DNA of 64,000 nt from Lutibacter sp. A80 (GTDB taxonomy: Bacteria; Bacteroidota; Bacteroidia; Flavobacteriales; Flavobacteriaceae). The stretch is from the NCBI RefSeq assembly GCF_022429645.1, contig NZ_CP092480.1, positions 2,214,501 to 2,278,500 of the forward strand, written 5' to 3'. The position numbers were made by a program, and so were the translations under genes. Positions 36,306 to 46,379 of this stretch are shown in pieces (position 1 is the stretch's first letter; every line of letters begins with the position of its first letter). The notes under the pieces were generated by a model that had not been told where the DNA came from, ran no database searches, and worked only from the letters and a program-made list of their open reading frames with translations.

Positions 36306-36423
36306 AATTAAACAAAGTTAACACAAAAAAGCTTAACACCTGATAAACAGCACCTTTTTCTAACAATTGGCACGTTTTAATAAATAAATGTATATTTAAA
36401 ACTAATAAACAAAACCAAGCACG

Positions 36424-36906
36424 TTGGAAAAATTTGAAACAAGCTATTATAAAACTCCTATTGGAACTGCTAAAATTGTAGGGTCTATTGAAGGAATTAC
36501 CTCAATTACAATTTTAGATGAAGCAATTAAAAGTTCTAAAAATATCCCGACCTGCTTACAAGAATGTATTTTACAACTAGAAGAATATTTTAAGCGTGAA
36601 CGTACAACTTTTAATTTAAAACTAAACCCACAAGGGACCGATTTTCAGCAAAAAGTTTGGACAGAATTACAGCAAATTCCCTTTGGAAAAACCAGAACAT
36701 ATCTAGAACAAACTAAAGCTATAGGCAACGCAAAAGCAATTAGATCTGTAGCATCTGCTAATGGAAAAAACCCTATTTGGTTAGTAATTCCTTGCCACAG
36801 AGTTATTGGAAGTGATGGTTCTTTAACGGGTTATGCAGGTGGTTTATGGAGAAAAAAATGGTTATTAGAACACGAAAGCGATTTAACACAACAGTCATTA
36901 TTTTAA
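36424..36906 (+). CDS. ogt: Methylated-DNA-[protein]-cysteine S-methyltransferase
   Basis: The 160-residue repair protein contains the active-site motif IPCHRV with acceptor C124, plus the helix-turn-helix and Asn-hinge region FGKTRTYLEQTKAIGNAKAIRSVASANGKNP. It accepts the alkyl group from O6-alkylguanine in a suicide reaction. The start is a TTG at 36424; no in-frame ATG precedes it. A 5' fragment of a diverged copy lies at 35728. Confidence 0.94.
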   Translation: MEKFETSYYKTPIGTAKIVGSIEGITSITILDEAIKSSKNIPTCLQECILQLEEYFKRERTTFNLKLNPQGTDFQQKVWTELQQIPFGKTRTYLEQTKAIGNAKAIRSVASANGKNPIWLVIPCHRVIGSDGSLTGYAGGLWRKKWLLEHESDLTQQSLF

Positions 36907-36938
36907 ACTATTTTTGTACAAATTCCATTCGTATAAAA

Positions 36939-39900
36939 ATGAAAAAATGCTTACTCTTATTATTTCTTTTAGTTAGCATAATTTCTAATGCCCAAAATGG
37001 ATCTAAAAACCATCATAAAAAAACATTTATTGTAAAAAATGACACAATAAAAATTGATTCTGTAAGCATTACCCCTTTTAATTTTAAAGTATTTTCTAAA
37101 AACAATATACGTATTGATAGCTCAAAATATAGTATTGATTTTTCAAAGTCACTTCTAGTTTTTAATTCTAAAAATGACAGCATATTTTCTGAAGTGATTA
37201 TTGAATACACATCATATCCAGATTTTTTAACTAAAGAATATACTGTTTTCGATAATAAGCTAATAGTTCCAAATAGTACAAATCAAACGCAATTATACAG
37301 CTTAACAACAAATGAACAAAAACTACCTTTTAAACCTTTTGACGGATTAAATACCGCTGGAAATATTACAAGAGGACTAACTGTAGGAAATAATCAAAAT
37401 GGCGTTGTAAACTCCTCCTTAGACCTACAAATTGCCGGAAAACTCTCTGACAAAGTAACCTTAAAAGCTGCTATTTTAGACACAAATTTACCAATTCAAG
37501 AAAATGGTAACACCTATAAATTAAACGAATTTGATCGTGTTTTTATAGAATTATTTAGTGATAATTGGAGTATAAATGCAGGAGACATCTATTTAAACAA
37601 CAACGAAACCTCTTTTTTAAAATTTAACAAAAAAGTATCTGGTTTAGGTGTTAATGCCAAAATTAAAAATAACAATTCTGAAGTTAACATTCAAACTTCT
37701 GGCGCAATTGTAAAAGGAAAATACAAAAAAACAGAATTTAATGGTTTAGAAGGAAACCAAGGTCCATATAGCTTAGCAGATAATTCTAGTAGTTATATAT
37801 TAATTTTATCTGGTACCGAACAAATTTACGTAAATGGAATACCTCTTAAACGCGGAGAAGAAAACGACTACACCATAGATTATAACAACGCAGAAATTAC
37901 ATTTACCACAACGTATCCTATCACTGCAGACATGCGAATTACCGCCGAATATCAATATACAGATAGGGTTTATACACGTTTTGTAACCTATAATAATATT
38001 GCTTACAAAAATAAAAAATTAACTGTAAGTGGTTATTTTTACAATGAAAACGACCTAAAAAATCAACCTTTAGAACAAGATTTATCAGATACTCAAAAAC
38101 AATTACTTTCTGAAGCTGGAAACAATTCAAGTTTAATGGTTACACCATCAGCTTACATAGACACATATTCTGAAGATAAAATTCTTTACAAAAAAATGCA
38201 GATTGGAACTTCTGAAGTTTTTGAATATTCAACAAATCAAAACGACGAATTATACAATGTTGCCTTTACATATGTAGGTGAAAATATTGGAAGTTATATT
38301 TTAAAAGAAGTGATAGCTCTTGGAAAAATATATGAATATATAGGAGAAAACTTAGGAAACTACAATCCGGTAATTCAATTAATAGCTCCTAATAAATTAC
38401 AAGTTTCAGTTTTTAAAGCTAGTTACACCCCAACAAGGAATACAAATATTGAGGCTGAAACGGCTTTTAGCAATAACGATGAAAATTTATTTTCTGAAAT
38501 TGATGATTCAAGCAATAGTGGAGTTGCAACAAAATTTAGTTGGGATCAGGTTATTTTTCAAAAAAAATGGCAATTGAAAAGCAATCTAAAATTTGATTTT
38601 ATAAATAGTAAATTTAAAAGCGTTGAACCTATACAAAGTATCGAATTTAACAGAGACTGGAATATTGAAACTATTAGTGGAAATCAAAAATTAATAAGTA
38701 GTTCTTTAGAACTTTCAAACAAAAAAAATAATACTATTAATTACCTATATGAAAACCTAGAATTCAGCGATTCATTTACGGGAAACAAACATTATTTATT
38801 TGGAAATTTAAGTTACAAAAACAGCTCCGTACAATTTAATACCAGTATATTAAACAACACCACTGCTTTTGAAGAAGGCACCTTCTTAAGATATTATGTC
38901 AGTTCTAAATACAATCTTTCAAAAAGTTGGTATGGCGTGGCTTTTAATGGTGAAAATAATAAACGAACGGACATTTTAACAAATAACCCTTTAAAAACTA
39001 GTCATAAATTTAATGAAATTGAAACCTTTTTAGGAGTTGGAGATTCCACCCAAGTATATGCACAGTTTGGTCTAAATTTTAGAACTACCGACAGTATTCA
39101 AAACACAAATTTTGAACAAGTAAATAATGCAAAAACTTTTTATATAAAATCTACATTATTAGCTTCTAAAAGCACCAATTTAAAAGCATATATCAACTAT
39201 AGAACAGTTAAGAATTTGAACTTTGAAAACGAAAATTCTCTAAATTCTAAAATAATTTACAACCAACAACTATTCAACCAATTTTTAAATCTAAACACAA
39301 ACTACCAAACACTTTCGGGAACACTCCCTTTACAAGATTACACTTACATAAAAACCGAACCAGGACAAGGTTTTTACACTTGGATAGATTATAACAATAA
39401 TGAAATTAAAGAGCTTAACGAGTTTGAAATAGCCCAATTTACAGATCAAGCAACTTATTTAAGAGTAATTTTACCCACATTAAATTATATAGCCACACTT
39501 CAAAATAAATTTTCGCAAATAGTTACATTAAATCCGCAACAATGGAAAGCAAAAACTGGGCTTAAAAAAATGATATCTCATTTTTACAATCAAACGTATA
39601 TTTTAGTTGATAGTAAACAAAAAAAAGAAGCTAACAAATTCAATCTAAATCCATTTGACACAAACAATTCAAATATATTAGGTCTAAATTTTAACTTAAA
39701 TAATAGTTTTTATTTTAATAAAGGTTTAAAAAACTACTCTACCACTTATAATTTTATAAAATCTAAAAGTAAAAGCACAACAACAATTGATAATTTAGAA
39801 AACTCAATACAGCAACACAAATTACAGTTTGAACATAAAATAGGTGAATTTTGGCAATTAAATTTTAGCTTAAGTGAAGCAATAAACAAAACTATTTCGT

Positions 39901-40328
39901 TAAACTATGATGATAGAAACTACGAATTAAACACAAAAAGTATATTTCCTAAAGTCTCATATTATTACAATACTGCCAGTTATTTTTCTTTATATTTAGA
40001 AGCTAAGAAGAAGGAAAATCAAACTGGAGATCTTGAATCTCTAGCATCTAATAAATTTGGTTTTGAAATAAATTATGCAAATAATTCTAAAAATTTAGTA
40101 AAAGCAACTGTAGATTTATTTAATAATAATTTTAAAGGTAGTAACAACACACCAATAGCATATCAAATGTTAGAAGGCTTACAACCCGGAAAAAATTACA
40201 CTTGGAGTTTGTTATTCTATAGAAAAATCAATTCATTTTTAAATTTAAATGTAAATTATTTAGGCAGAAAAAGTGAAGCTTCAACTACAATACATACTGG
40301 AACAATTCAGTTAAAAGCAATTTTTTAA
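36939..40328 (+). CDS. Very large secreted protein with SprA-like repeats and C-terminal barrel signature
   Basis: The ATG at 36939 (rather than an upstream in-frame ATG inside ogt) gives 1129 residues with a signal peptide MKKCLLLLFLLVSIISNAQ. The region around residues 280-345 contains ILSGTEQIYVNGIPLKRGEE, DYTIDYNNAEITFT and TADMRITAEYQY. I recognise this pattern from SprA and related large Bacteroidota outer-membrane proteins. Most of the rest is alternating beta, and it ends LKAIF, a terminal aromatic typical of barrels. An outer-membrane location is inferred; function unknown. Confidence 0.72.
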   Translation: MKKCLLLLFLLVSIISNAQNGSKNHHKKTFIVKNDTIKIDSVSITPFNFKVFSKNNIRIDSSKYSIDFSKSLLVFNSKNDSIFSEVIIEYTSYPDFLTKEYTVFDNKLIVPNSTNQTQLYSLTTNEQKLPFKPFDGLNTAGNITRGLTVGNNQNGVVNSSLDLQIAGKLSDKVTLKAAILDTNLPIQENGNTYKLNEFDRVFIELFSDNWSINAGDIYLNNNETSFLKFNKKVSGLGVNAKIKNNNSEVNIQTSGAIVKGKYKKTEFNGLEGNQGPYSLADNSSSYILILSGTEQIYVNGIPLKRGEENDYTIDYNNAEITFTTTYPITADMRITAEYQYTDRVYTRFVTYNNIAYKNKKLTVSGYFYNENDLKNQPLEQDLSDTQKQLLSEAGNNSSLMVTPSAYIDTYSEDKILYKKMQIGTSEVFEYSTNQNDELYNVAFTYVGENIGSYILKEVIALGKIYEYIGENLGNYNPVIQLIAPNKLQVSVFKASYTPTRNTNIEAETAFSNNDENLFSEIDDSSNSGVATKFSWDQVIFQKKWQLKSNLKFDFINSKFKSVEPIQSIEFNRDWNIETISGNQKLISSSLELSNKKNNTINYLYENLEFSDSFTGNKHYLFGNLSYKNSSVQFNTSILNNTTAFEEGTFLRYYVSSKYNLSKSWYGVAFNGENNKRTDILTNNPLKTSHKFNEIETFLGVGDSTQVYAQFGLNFRTTDSIQNTNFEQVNNAKTFYIKSTLLASKSTNLKAYINYRTVKNLNFENENSLNSKIIYNQQLFNQFLNLNTNYQTLSGTLPLQDYTYIKTEPGQGFYTWIDYNNNEIKELNEFEIAQFTDQATYLRVILPTLNYIATLQNKFSQIVTLNPQQWKAKTGLKKMISHFYNQTYILVDSKQKKEANKFNLNPFDTNNSNILGLNFNLNNSFYFNKGLKNYSTTYNFIKSKSKSTTTIDNLENSIQQHKLQFEHKIGEFWQLNFSLSEAINKTISLNYDDRNYELNTKSIFPKVSYYYNTASYFSLYLEAKKKENQTGDLESLASNKFGFEINYANNSKNLVKATVDLFNNNFKGSNNTPIAYQMLEGLQPGKNYTWSLLFYRKINSFLNLNVNYLGRKSEASTTIHTGTIQLKAIF

Positions 40329-40387
40329 AAGCAGTTTTAATTTTTGGTTTAGTTTTTGTAATTATCATATTAAATATATTATAAGTT

Positions 40388-40954
40388 ATGAAAACAATTA
40401 CATTAACAATTGCCTTGCTGTTTAGTTTAACAGTATTTTCCCAAGGCTATAAAGGCTCTTATAGAATTAATAAAAATGTGCAACAGAACTACAGAGGATC
40501 ATCGCATTTAAGTGAAGTTAAAATTGATGCTGCAAAATTAGCTATTGGAGGTATTTTAGAAGCCAGTTACGAATTTATTGGAAATGACGCCTCTGGTTAC
40601 GGAGTTTCAGTACTACTAAACCCAAGAGAGAATGATGTTTATTTTGAAAAATTTTCAATTACTCCTTTTTACAGAATGTACTTTTTAAACCAACAACATT
40701 ATGGTGCTAAAGGCCTATTTATTGAAGGTTTTTCTAAATTCTCATTTGGCACCGATGATGATGATTATGAATCATATAACCATAATAACGAGTACTTTGA
40801 TACGGCATTAGGATTAGCCATAGGTAAAAAATGGGTGAACAATAATGGTTTTATTTTAGAAATATTTGCTGGAGGAGGAAGAACACTTGGTTTAAGCGAT
40901 GTATCTCCAGAAGTTTTTTTTAGAGGAGGACTCTTTATTGGAAAAAGATTTTAA
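40388..40954 (+). CDS. DUF3575-like small outer-membrane protein
   Basis: The 188-residue protein has a signal peptide ending TVFSQG. The beta pattern ILEASYEFIG...YGVSVLLN...FSITPFYRMYF...GLFIEGFSKFSFG and terminal GGLFIGKRF match DUF3575-type small barrels. It is 59 bases after the large secreted gene on the same strand and may be cotranscribed. A strong terminator follows immediately. Confidence 0.75.
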   Translation: MKTITLTIALLFSLTVFSQGYKGSYRINKNVQQNYRGSSHLSEVKIDAAKLAIGGILEASYEFIGNDASGYGVSVLLNPRENDVYFEKFSITPFYRMYFLNQQHYGAKGLFIEGFSKFSFGTDDDDYESYNHNNEYFDTALGLAIGKKWVNNNGFILEIFAGGGRTLGLSDVSPEVFFRGGLFIGKRF

Positions 40955-40956
40955 AA

Positions 40957-40988
40957 AAAATGCCGAGTAAAATTACTCGGCATTTTAT
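40957..40988. terminator. Bidirectional terminator between the DUF3575-like gene and atpC
   Basis: AATGCCGAGTAA and TTACTCGGCATT form a near-perfect stem, flanked by an A run and T-rich sequence, between convergent genes. Confidence 0.85.
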
Positions 40989-41006
40989 ATTTTATGTATT
41001 TGAAAA

Positions 41007-41285
41007 TTAGTCTGCAAGAATAATAACCTTGTTTTCTTTCATTTCAATAGTTCCACTTTTAATTGGAAGTGTGTATTCTCCTTTTGTATTAGTAAACTTA
41101 GCTTCAAATTGTTTTTCTATATTAACATTTGCACCTCTAAATCTTACAGTTCCTTCAACAAGTAAAGAAACAATAGGTGCGTGATTATTTAACATTTGAA
41201 AATCGCCATTAATACCTGGAACTGCAATTAAATCAACTTCCGAATGCAATAATGTTGCTTCTGGTGATACTATTTCTAAAATCAT
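41007..41285 (-). CDS. atpC: ATP synthase epsilon subunit, short form
   Basis: The 92-residue protein corresponds to the N-terminal beta-sandwich of epsilon (VSPEATLLHSEVDLIAVPG, GDFQMLNNHAPIVS). The C-terminal two-helix domain found in ~135-residue homologues is absent. That domain mediates epsilon inhibition in other bacteria, so this copy cannot inhibit in that way. It follows atpD by 70 bases on the minus strand; other atp genes are not in the window. Confidence 0.94.
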   Translation of the reverse strand: MILEIVSPEATLLHSEVDLIAVPGINGDFQMLNNHAPIVSLLVEGTVRFRGANVNIEKQFEAKFTNTKGEYTLPIKSGTIEMKENKVIILAD

Positions 41286-41355
41286 CTTTTTTAGTTTTTA
41301 GTTTCAGTTTTTCAGTCTCAGTATTGTATACTGTAACTGTTAACAAAATACTATT

Positions 41356-42876
<1,521 letters not shown>

Positions 42877-42925
42877 TTATATTTTAGATAATTAATCTTT
42901 TTAGTCAATCTTCATTTTCAAGTCG

Positions 42926-42933
42926 CAAAGATA
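42926..42933 (-). promoter_or_regulatory. Bacteroidota -7 promoter element for atpDC
   Basis: Minus strand TATCTTTG, followed by C, lies 61 bases upstream of the atpD ATG. Confidence 0.55.
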
Positions 42934-42984
42934 GTTTTTTGATTTTTATTTAAAAAATAAAAAAAAAGTTTTTTAAAAAAAAAC

Positions 42985-43010
42985 AAACGCCCCAAAAGAT
43001 TGGGGCGTTT
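42985..43010 (-). terminator. Rho-independent terminator of the first large receptor gene
   Basis: AAACGCCCC and GGGGCGTTT form a GC-rich 9-base stem with an 8-base loop, then a T-rich run on the minus strand, 25 bases after the stop. Confidence 0.88.
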
Positions 43011-43035
43011 TAAAGGTTTTATTTTTCTATAATCA

Positions 43036-45951
43036 CTATGGATTTATGGTCCAAGAAACAAAATATTGAGATCCAATTTTCCCATTACCCGGCGCACTAA
43101 AATACTCTTTACCTCCTAAATTAGCTGCCCCAATTTTAAAGTTAGATTTCCATTTATCAACCGTATAATTAACTTGTGCATCTATAACGGTTCTCTCTTC
43201 AATAATAGCATCTGCAATAACAGATTGCCATAAATATTCATCGCTCCATCTTATATTTAAGTTAAAACCTAAATTTTTAATTACTTCTGTATTTCCAATA
43301 GATAATTTTACTTTATGTTCTGGCGTATTAAATCCTGCTTCATAATCTGGATCAGAAGATTGATCAAAATCAAACTTAGCATAGGTATAATTTAAACCCA
43401 AATCATAATTACCATATACTCTTGAGGTTAAACCAATACTACCACCATAAGATGAAATATCTGCTGTTGAATTTGTATAGGTTTGAAATCCTTGTAAATC
43501 ACCACTTCCAATTGCTTCCAACAGTAATTGTGTATTTTGATCTGTAGCTACATTAGCAGCATCAAAAGCTGTTACATCACCATATAGAGGCACTGCTACG
43601 TTTTTATTTCCAATAAAATCTTCAAACACATTATAATATGCACTTGCATCTATAGAAAATTTACCAAAAGCTGCTCTATATCCAACTTCAAAAGCAGTCA
43701 CATGTTCTGGTTGCACATATTCAACAGAAGATTGTTCTATCAGTCCTGCATTTAAACCTGCAGCTTGTTCCGGAGTAGCTCCAGCTGCAATTGCAATTTG
43801 AACTGCAGTAGCAAAATTTATTAGTGATGATTCTGAAAATGCGTTATCGTAAGCTCTTGCTCCAGACAATTGAACAGTAGTGGCTCCTACTACAGCCTGT
43901 CCAATTGCGCTATTAATTTGAATTGGTGAAGATGTATATCTATCTAAGTTATCTATTGCAGATCCAACTATTAAACCTACTCCTGCATCTAAACCTGTAT
44001 ATAAATCTTGCGTTGTTGGATTTCTAAATCCTGTTTGAAAAGAAGCTCTTAAATTACGTGTTTTTCCTTCTCCCAAAGCATATGACATAGAAACTCTTGG
44101 CGATACATTTCCATCAAAATTTTTGGCTTTGTCATAACGCAAAGATCCAGTAAACTTTAACCTATCGTCTAAATATTTCTTTTGAATTTGAGTATAAGCT
44201 CCATATTCATTATAACGAATTGGTCCATCAGCATCTGTAAAAATAGTTCCTCCAGAATTTAAAGCATATTGCCTTAATGAACCTCCCACTTGAATATCAG
44301 CAAAATCAATTAATCCTTGAAAATTATAATTAGCATCAACATGATATAATTTAGTATTATCTTTAAATTTAGCTCCTGTTAAAAAATCTGGATCTATAAC
44401 AATTTCACCCAAAGCTTTCTTAAATTCAGGAGTTCCTGGTTGTACCGTTATATTTGCATCGGCAAATTCTCTTGCTTGTGCATGTGCTATATCGCTACTT
44501 GCACCTGCCATTACACCTTGCAAATATGCACCTGTATAAGCTCCAAACCATTCTCCTGCAGTTTGCTTTGTTAAATTAACTCCTGCTAATTTTAAATCGT
44601 ACGAATCACCACCATCTTCACTTGTTAAATAACCTCTTACAAAAAAGTGGTCGTTTTTAATTTCTAACTTATGCTGTTGCATAAAGAAATTATTAATATT
44701 ATACCTATTTGTTCCTTGATAAATAGTATTTCCATGTCCAAATTTAGCATTATAGATCACCTCTAAATCATCTGCAAAAGGACGGTAATGTAGAGAAATA
44801 TTAGTTTTAATACTTCGCGCCTTATAATCTGTTAAATCTACCTCTTTATACCCTGTTCTAGACACATTGTCTTGCGGTAAAAGCGCACTTGAACCAACAG
44901 GAAGCGCTCCAATACTTTCTAAATATTGACCAAACGAATTTAAATCACCTAATCCTGCCGAAGCCAAACTTACCTCATCTCCATAAACATTCATTCTGTC
45001 AAATGATGTTTGTCCGGTTTCTTCTATAATTGGTGTTGCAGCCCCTGTTACACTATTCTCGTGATCATAATCTCTATAATCTGTAGCATACCAATCTGTT
45101 CCTTTTAAAAAGGAAAAAGAAGCTTTAGCAGCGAATTTATCACTAAACTTATACGCCATTCTAATTCCACCATCAAAAAATCTATTATCTCCCGCAGCCT
45201 TTTGTGAGGTTATTCCTGTTTTTACATAAACACTTATACCAGGAGAATCAAAAGGATTTTTACTTGTCATAAATAAAATACCATTAAAAGCATTTGCTCC
45301 ATATAATGCAGATGATGCTCCAGGTAAAAGTTCAACTGAATTTACATCTAACTCAGATAACCCTAAAAGATTCCCTAAAGCAAAATTTAATGCAGGTGAA
45401 GAATTGTCCATACCATCAACTAATTGCATAAATCTAGTGTTTGAAAAAGTAGCAAACCCTCTAGTATTAACACTTTTATTAGTTAAACTATTGGTATTAA
45501 TATCAACTCCCTTTAAATTTTCTAAACCATCATAAAAAGAAGGAGAAGAAGTATTTTTAATTTCTCTAATATCCATTCTTTCAATAGTAACCGGAGATTC
45601 TAAAATACGCTCTGGAGTTCTAGAAGCAGAAACAACTACCTCGTCTAAAGCAGTAGCAGATTCTTCTAATGAAATTGTTATTTTTTGATCATTTTTAGTA
45701 ATTTCAACTTTAGCTGTTGTATAGCCAATTAACGAAACTTCTAATGAAAATGGTGGGTTTTGGGTTGTATTTAATAAAAAATTCCCATCAAAATCAGTTG
45801 TAGTTCCTATAGATTTTCCAACTACTTTAATATTAGCACCTGGTATTGGCTGTCCTGTTTTTGCTTCTATTACAGAACCTGGTATTGCAGTTTGAGCAAC
45901 TAAAGAAGTACCTATAAATAGTACAAGAAAAACGCTTAATAATTTCTTCAT
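43036..45951 (-). CDS. TonB-dependent receptor, tandem paralogue 1
   Basis: With the ATG at 45951 (signal MKKLLSVFLVLFIGTSLVAQ) the protein has 971 residues. Order: signal peptide, carboxypeptidase-regulatory-like domain (about 22-100, GSVIEAKTGQPIPGANIKV), linker with ALDEVVVSASRTPERI, plug (about 115-230, VDINTNSLTNKSVNTRGF, SALYGANAFNG) and a 22-stranded-type barrel. No SusD partner is adjacent. The substrate is unknown. Very similar to the 46380 gene. Confidence 0.93.
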   Translation of the reverse strand: MKKLLSVFLVLFIGTSLVAQTAIPGSVIEAKTGQPIPGANIKVVGKSIGTTTDFDGNFLLNTTQNPPFSLEVSLIGYTTAKVEITKNDQKITISLEESATALDEVVVSASRTPERILESPVTIERMDIREIKNTSSPSFYDGLENLKGVDINTNSLTNKSVNTRGFATFSNTRFMQLVDGMDNSSPALNFALGNLLGLSELDVNSVELLPGASSALYGANAFNGILFMTSKNPFDSPGISVYVKTGITSQKAAGDNRFFDGGIRMAYKFSDKFAAKASFSFLKGTDWYATDYRDYDHENSVTGAATPIIEETGQTSFDRMNVYGDEVSLASAGLGDLNSFGQYLESIGALPVGSSALLPQDNVSRTGYKEVDLTDYKARSIKTNISLHYRPFADDLEVIYNAKFGHGNTIYQGTNRYNINNFFMQQHKLEIKNDHFFVRGYLTSEDGGDSYDLKLAGVNLTKQTAGEWFGAYTGAYLQGVMAGASSDIAHAQAREFADANITVQPGTPEFKKALGEIVIDPDFLTGAKFKDNTKLYHVDANYNFQGLIDFADIQVGGSLRQYALNSGGTIFTDADGPIRYNEYGAYTQIQKKYLDDRLKFTGSLRYDKAKNFDGNVSPRVSMSYALGEGKTRNLRASFQTGFRNPTTQDLYTGLDAGVGLIVGSAIDNLDRYTSSPIQINSAIGQAVVGATTVQLSGARAYDNAFSESSLINFATAVQIAIAAGATPEQAAGLNAGLIEQSSVEYVQPEHVTAFEVGYRAAFGKFSIDASAYYNVFEDFIGNKNVAVPLYGDVTAFDAANVATDQNTQLLLEAIGSGDLQGFQTYTNSTADISSYGGSIGLTSRVYGNYDLGLNYTYAKFDFDQSSDPDYEAGFNTPEHKVKLSIGNTEVIKNLGFNLNIRWSDEYLWQSVIADAIIEERTVIDAQVNYTVDKWKSNFKIGAANLGGKEYFSAPGNGKIGSQYFVSWTINP

Positions 45952-46379
45952 AATATCATACATAATATTGATTAACAAGAGTGCAAAATACAACTATTTC
46001 TCTATTTACGTTAAAACAAGTTACTATAAATGAATAGCACTCAATATTTAAAACGATTTATTAAGAATGTATGATATTGAATTTCATTAAGTTACATTTT
46101 TAAAAGACTATATTTAAAAAACGCTTTTTTATTTTAGGTTTGAGTATAATTTTTATAATTAAGCTTCATTATTTATTTTATTTCTATATGCTTCAAAAAA
46201 AAATTAACAAAACAATCTCTTAATCATTACAGTTGAAAAACTAAATTTAGGTTCACTTTATTTAAGCTAATATAAATAAAAAACACCTCTAAAAAACCAA
46301 ACGCTTTTTAGGTGAAATTTCACTTAAAAAGCGTTTGGTATAGCTTGGTATTAAATGCTTAAATAGCTATTTTATCTTA
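45952..46379. other. 428-base intergenic region between the tandem receptors
   Basis: It holds the leader of receptor 1 (with GTATTTTGCA about 30 bases upstream of its ATG, also seen before receptor 2) and the palindromic terminator of receptor 2 at 46296-46339. I see no gene or RNA in the remaining AT-rich sequence. Confidence 0.6.
46296..46339 (-). terminator. 44-base near-perfect palindromic terminator
   Basis: ACCAAACGCTTTTTAGGTGA and its complement form a 22-base stem with a single G-T mismatch, 40 bases after the stop of receptor 2. Confidence 0.75.

Noticed and set aside
36846-36938. Upstream start of the large secreted protein inside ogt
   Set aside because: Starting at 36846 would put 31 non-signal residues before a perfect signal peptide; the ATG at 36939 is the natural start.
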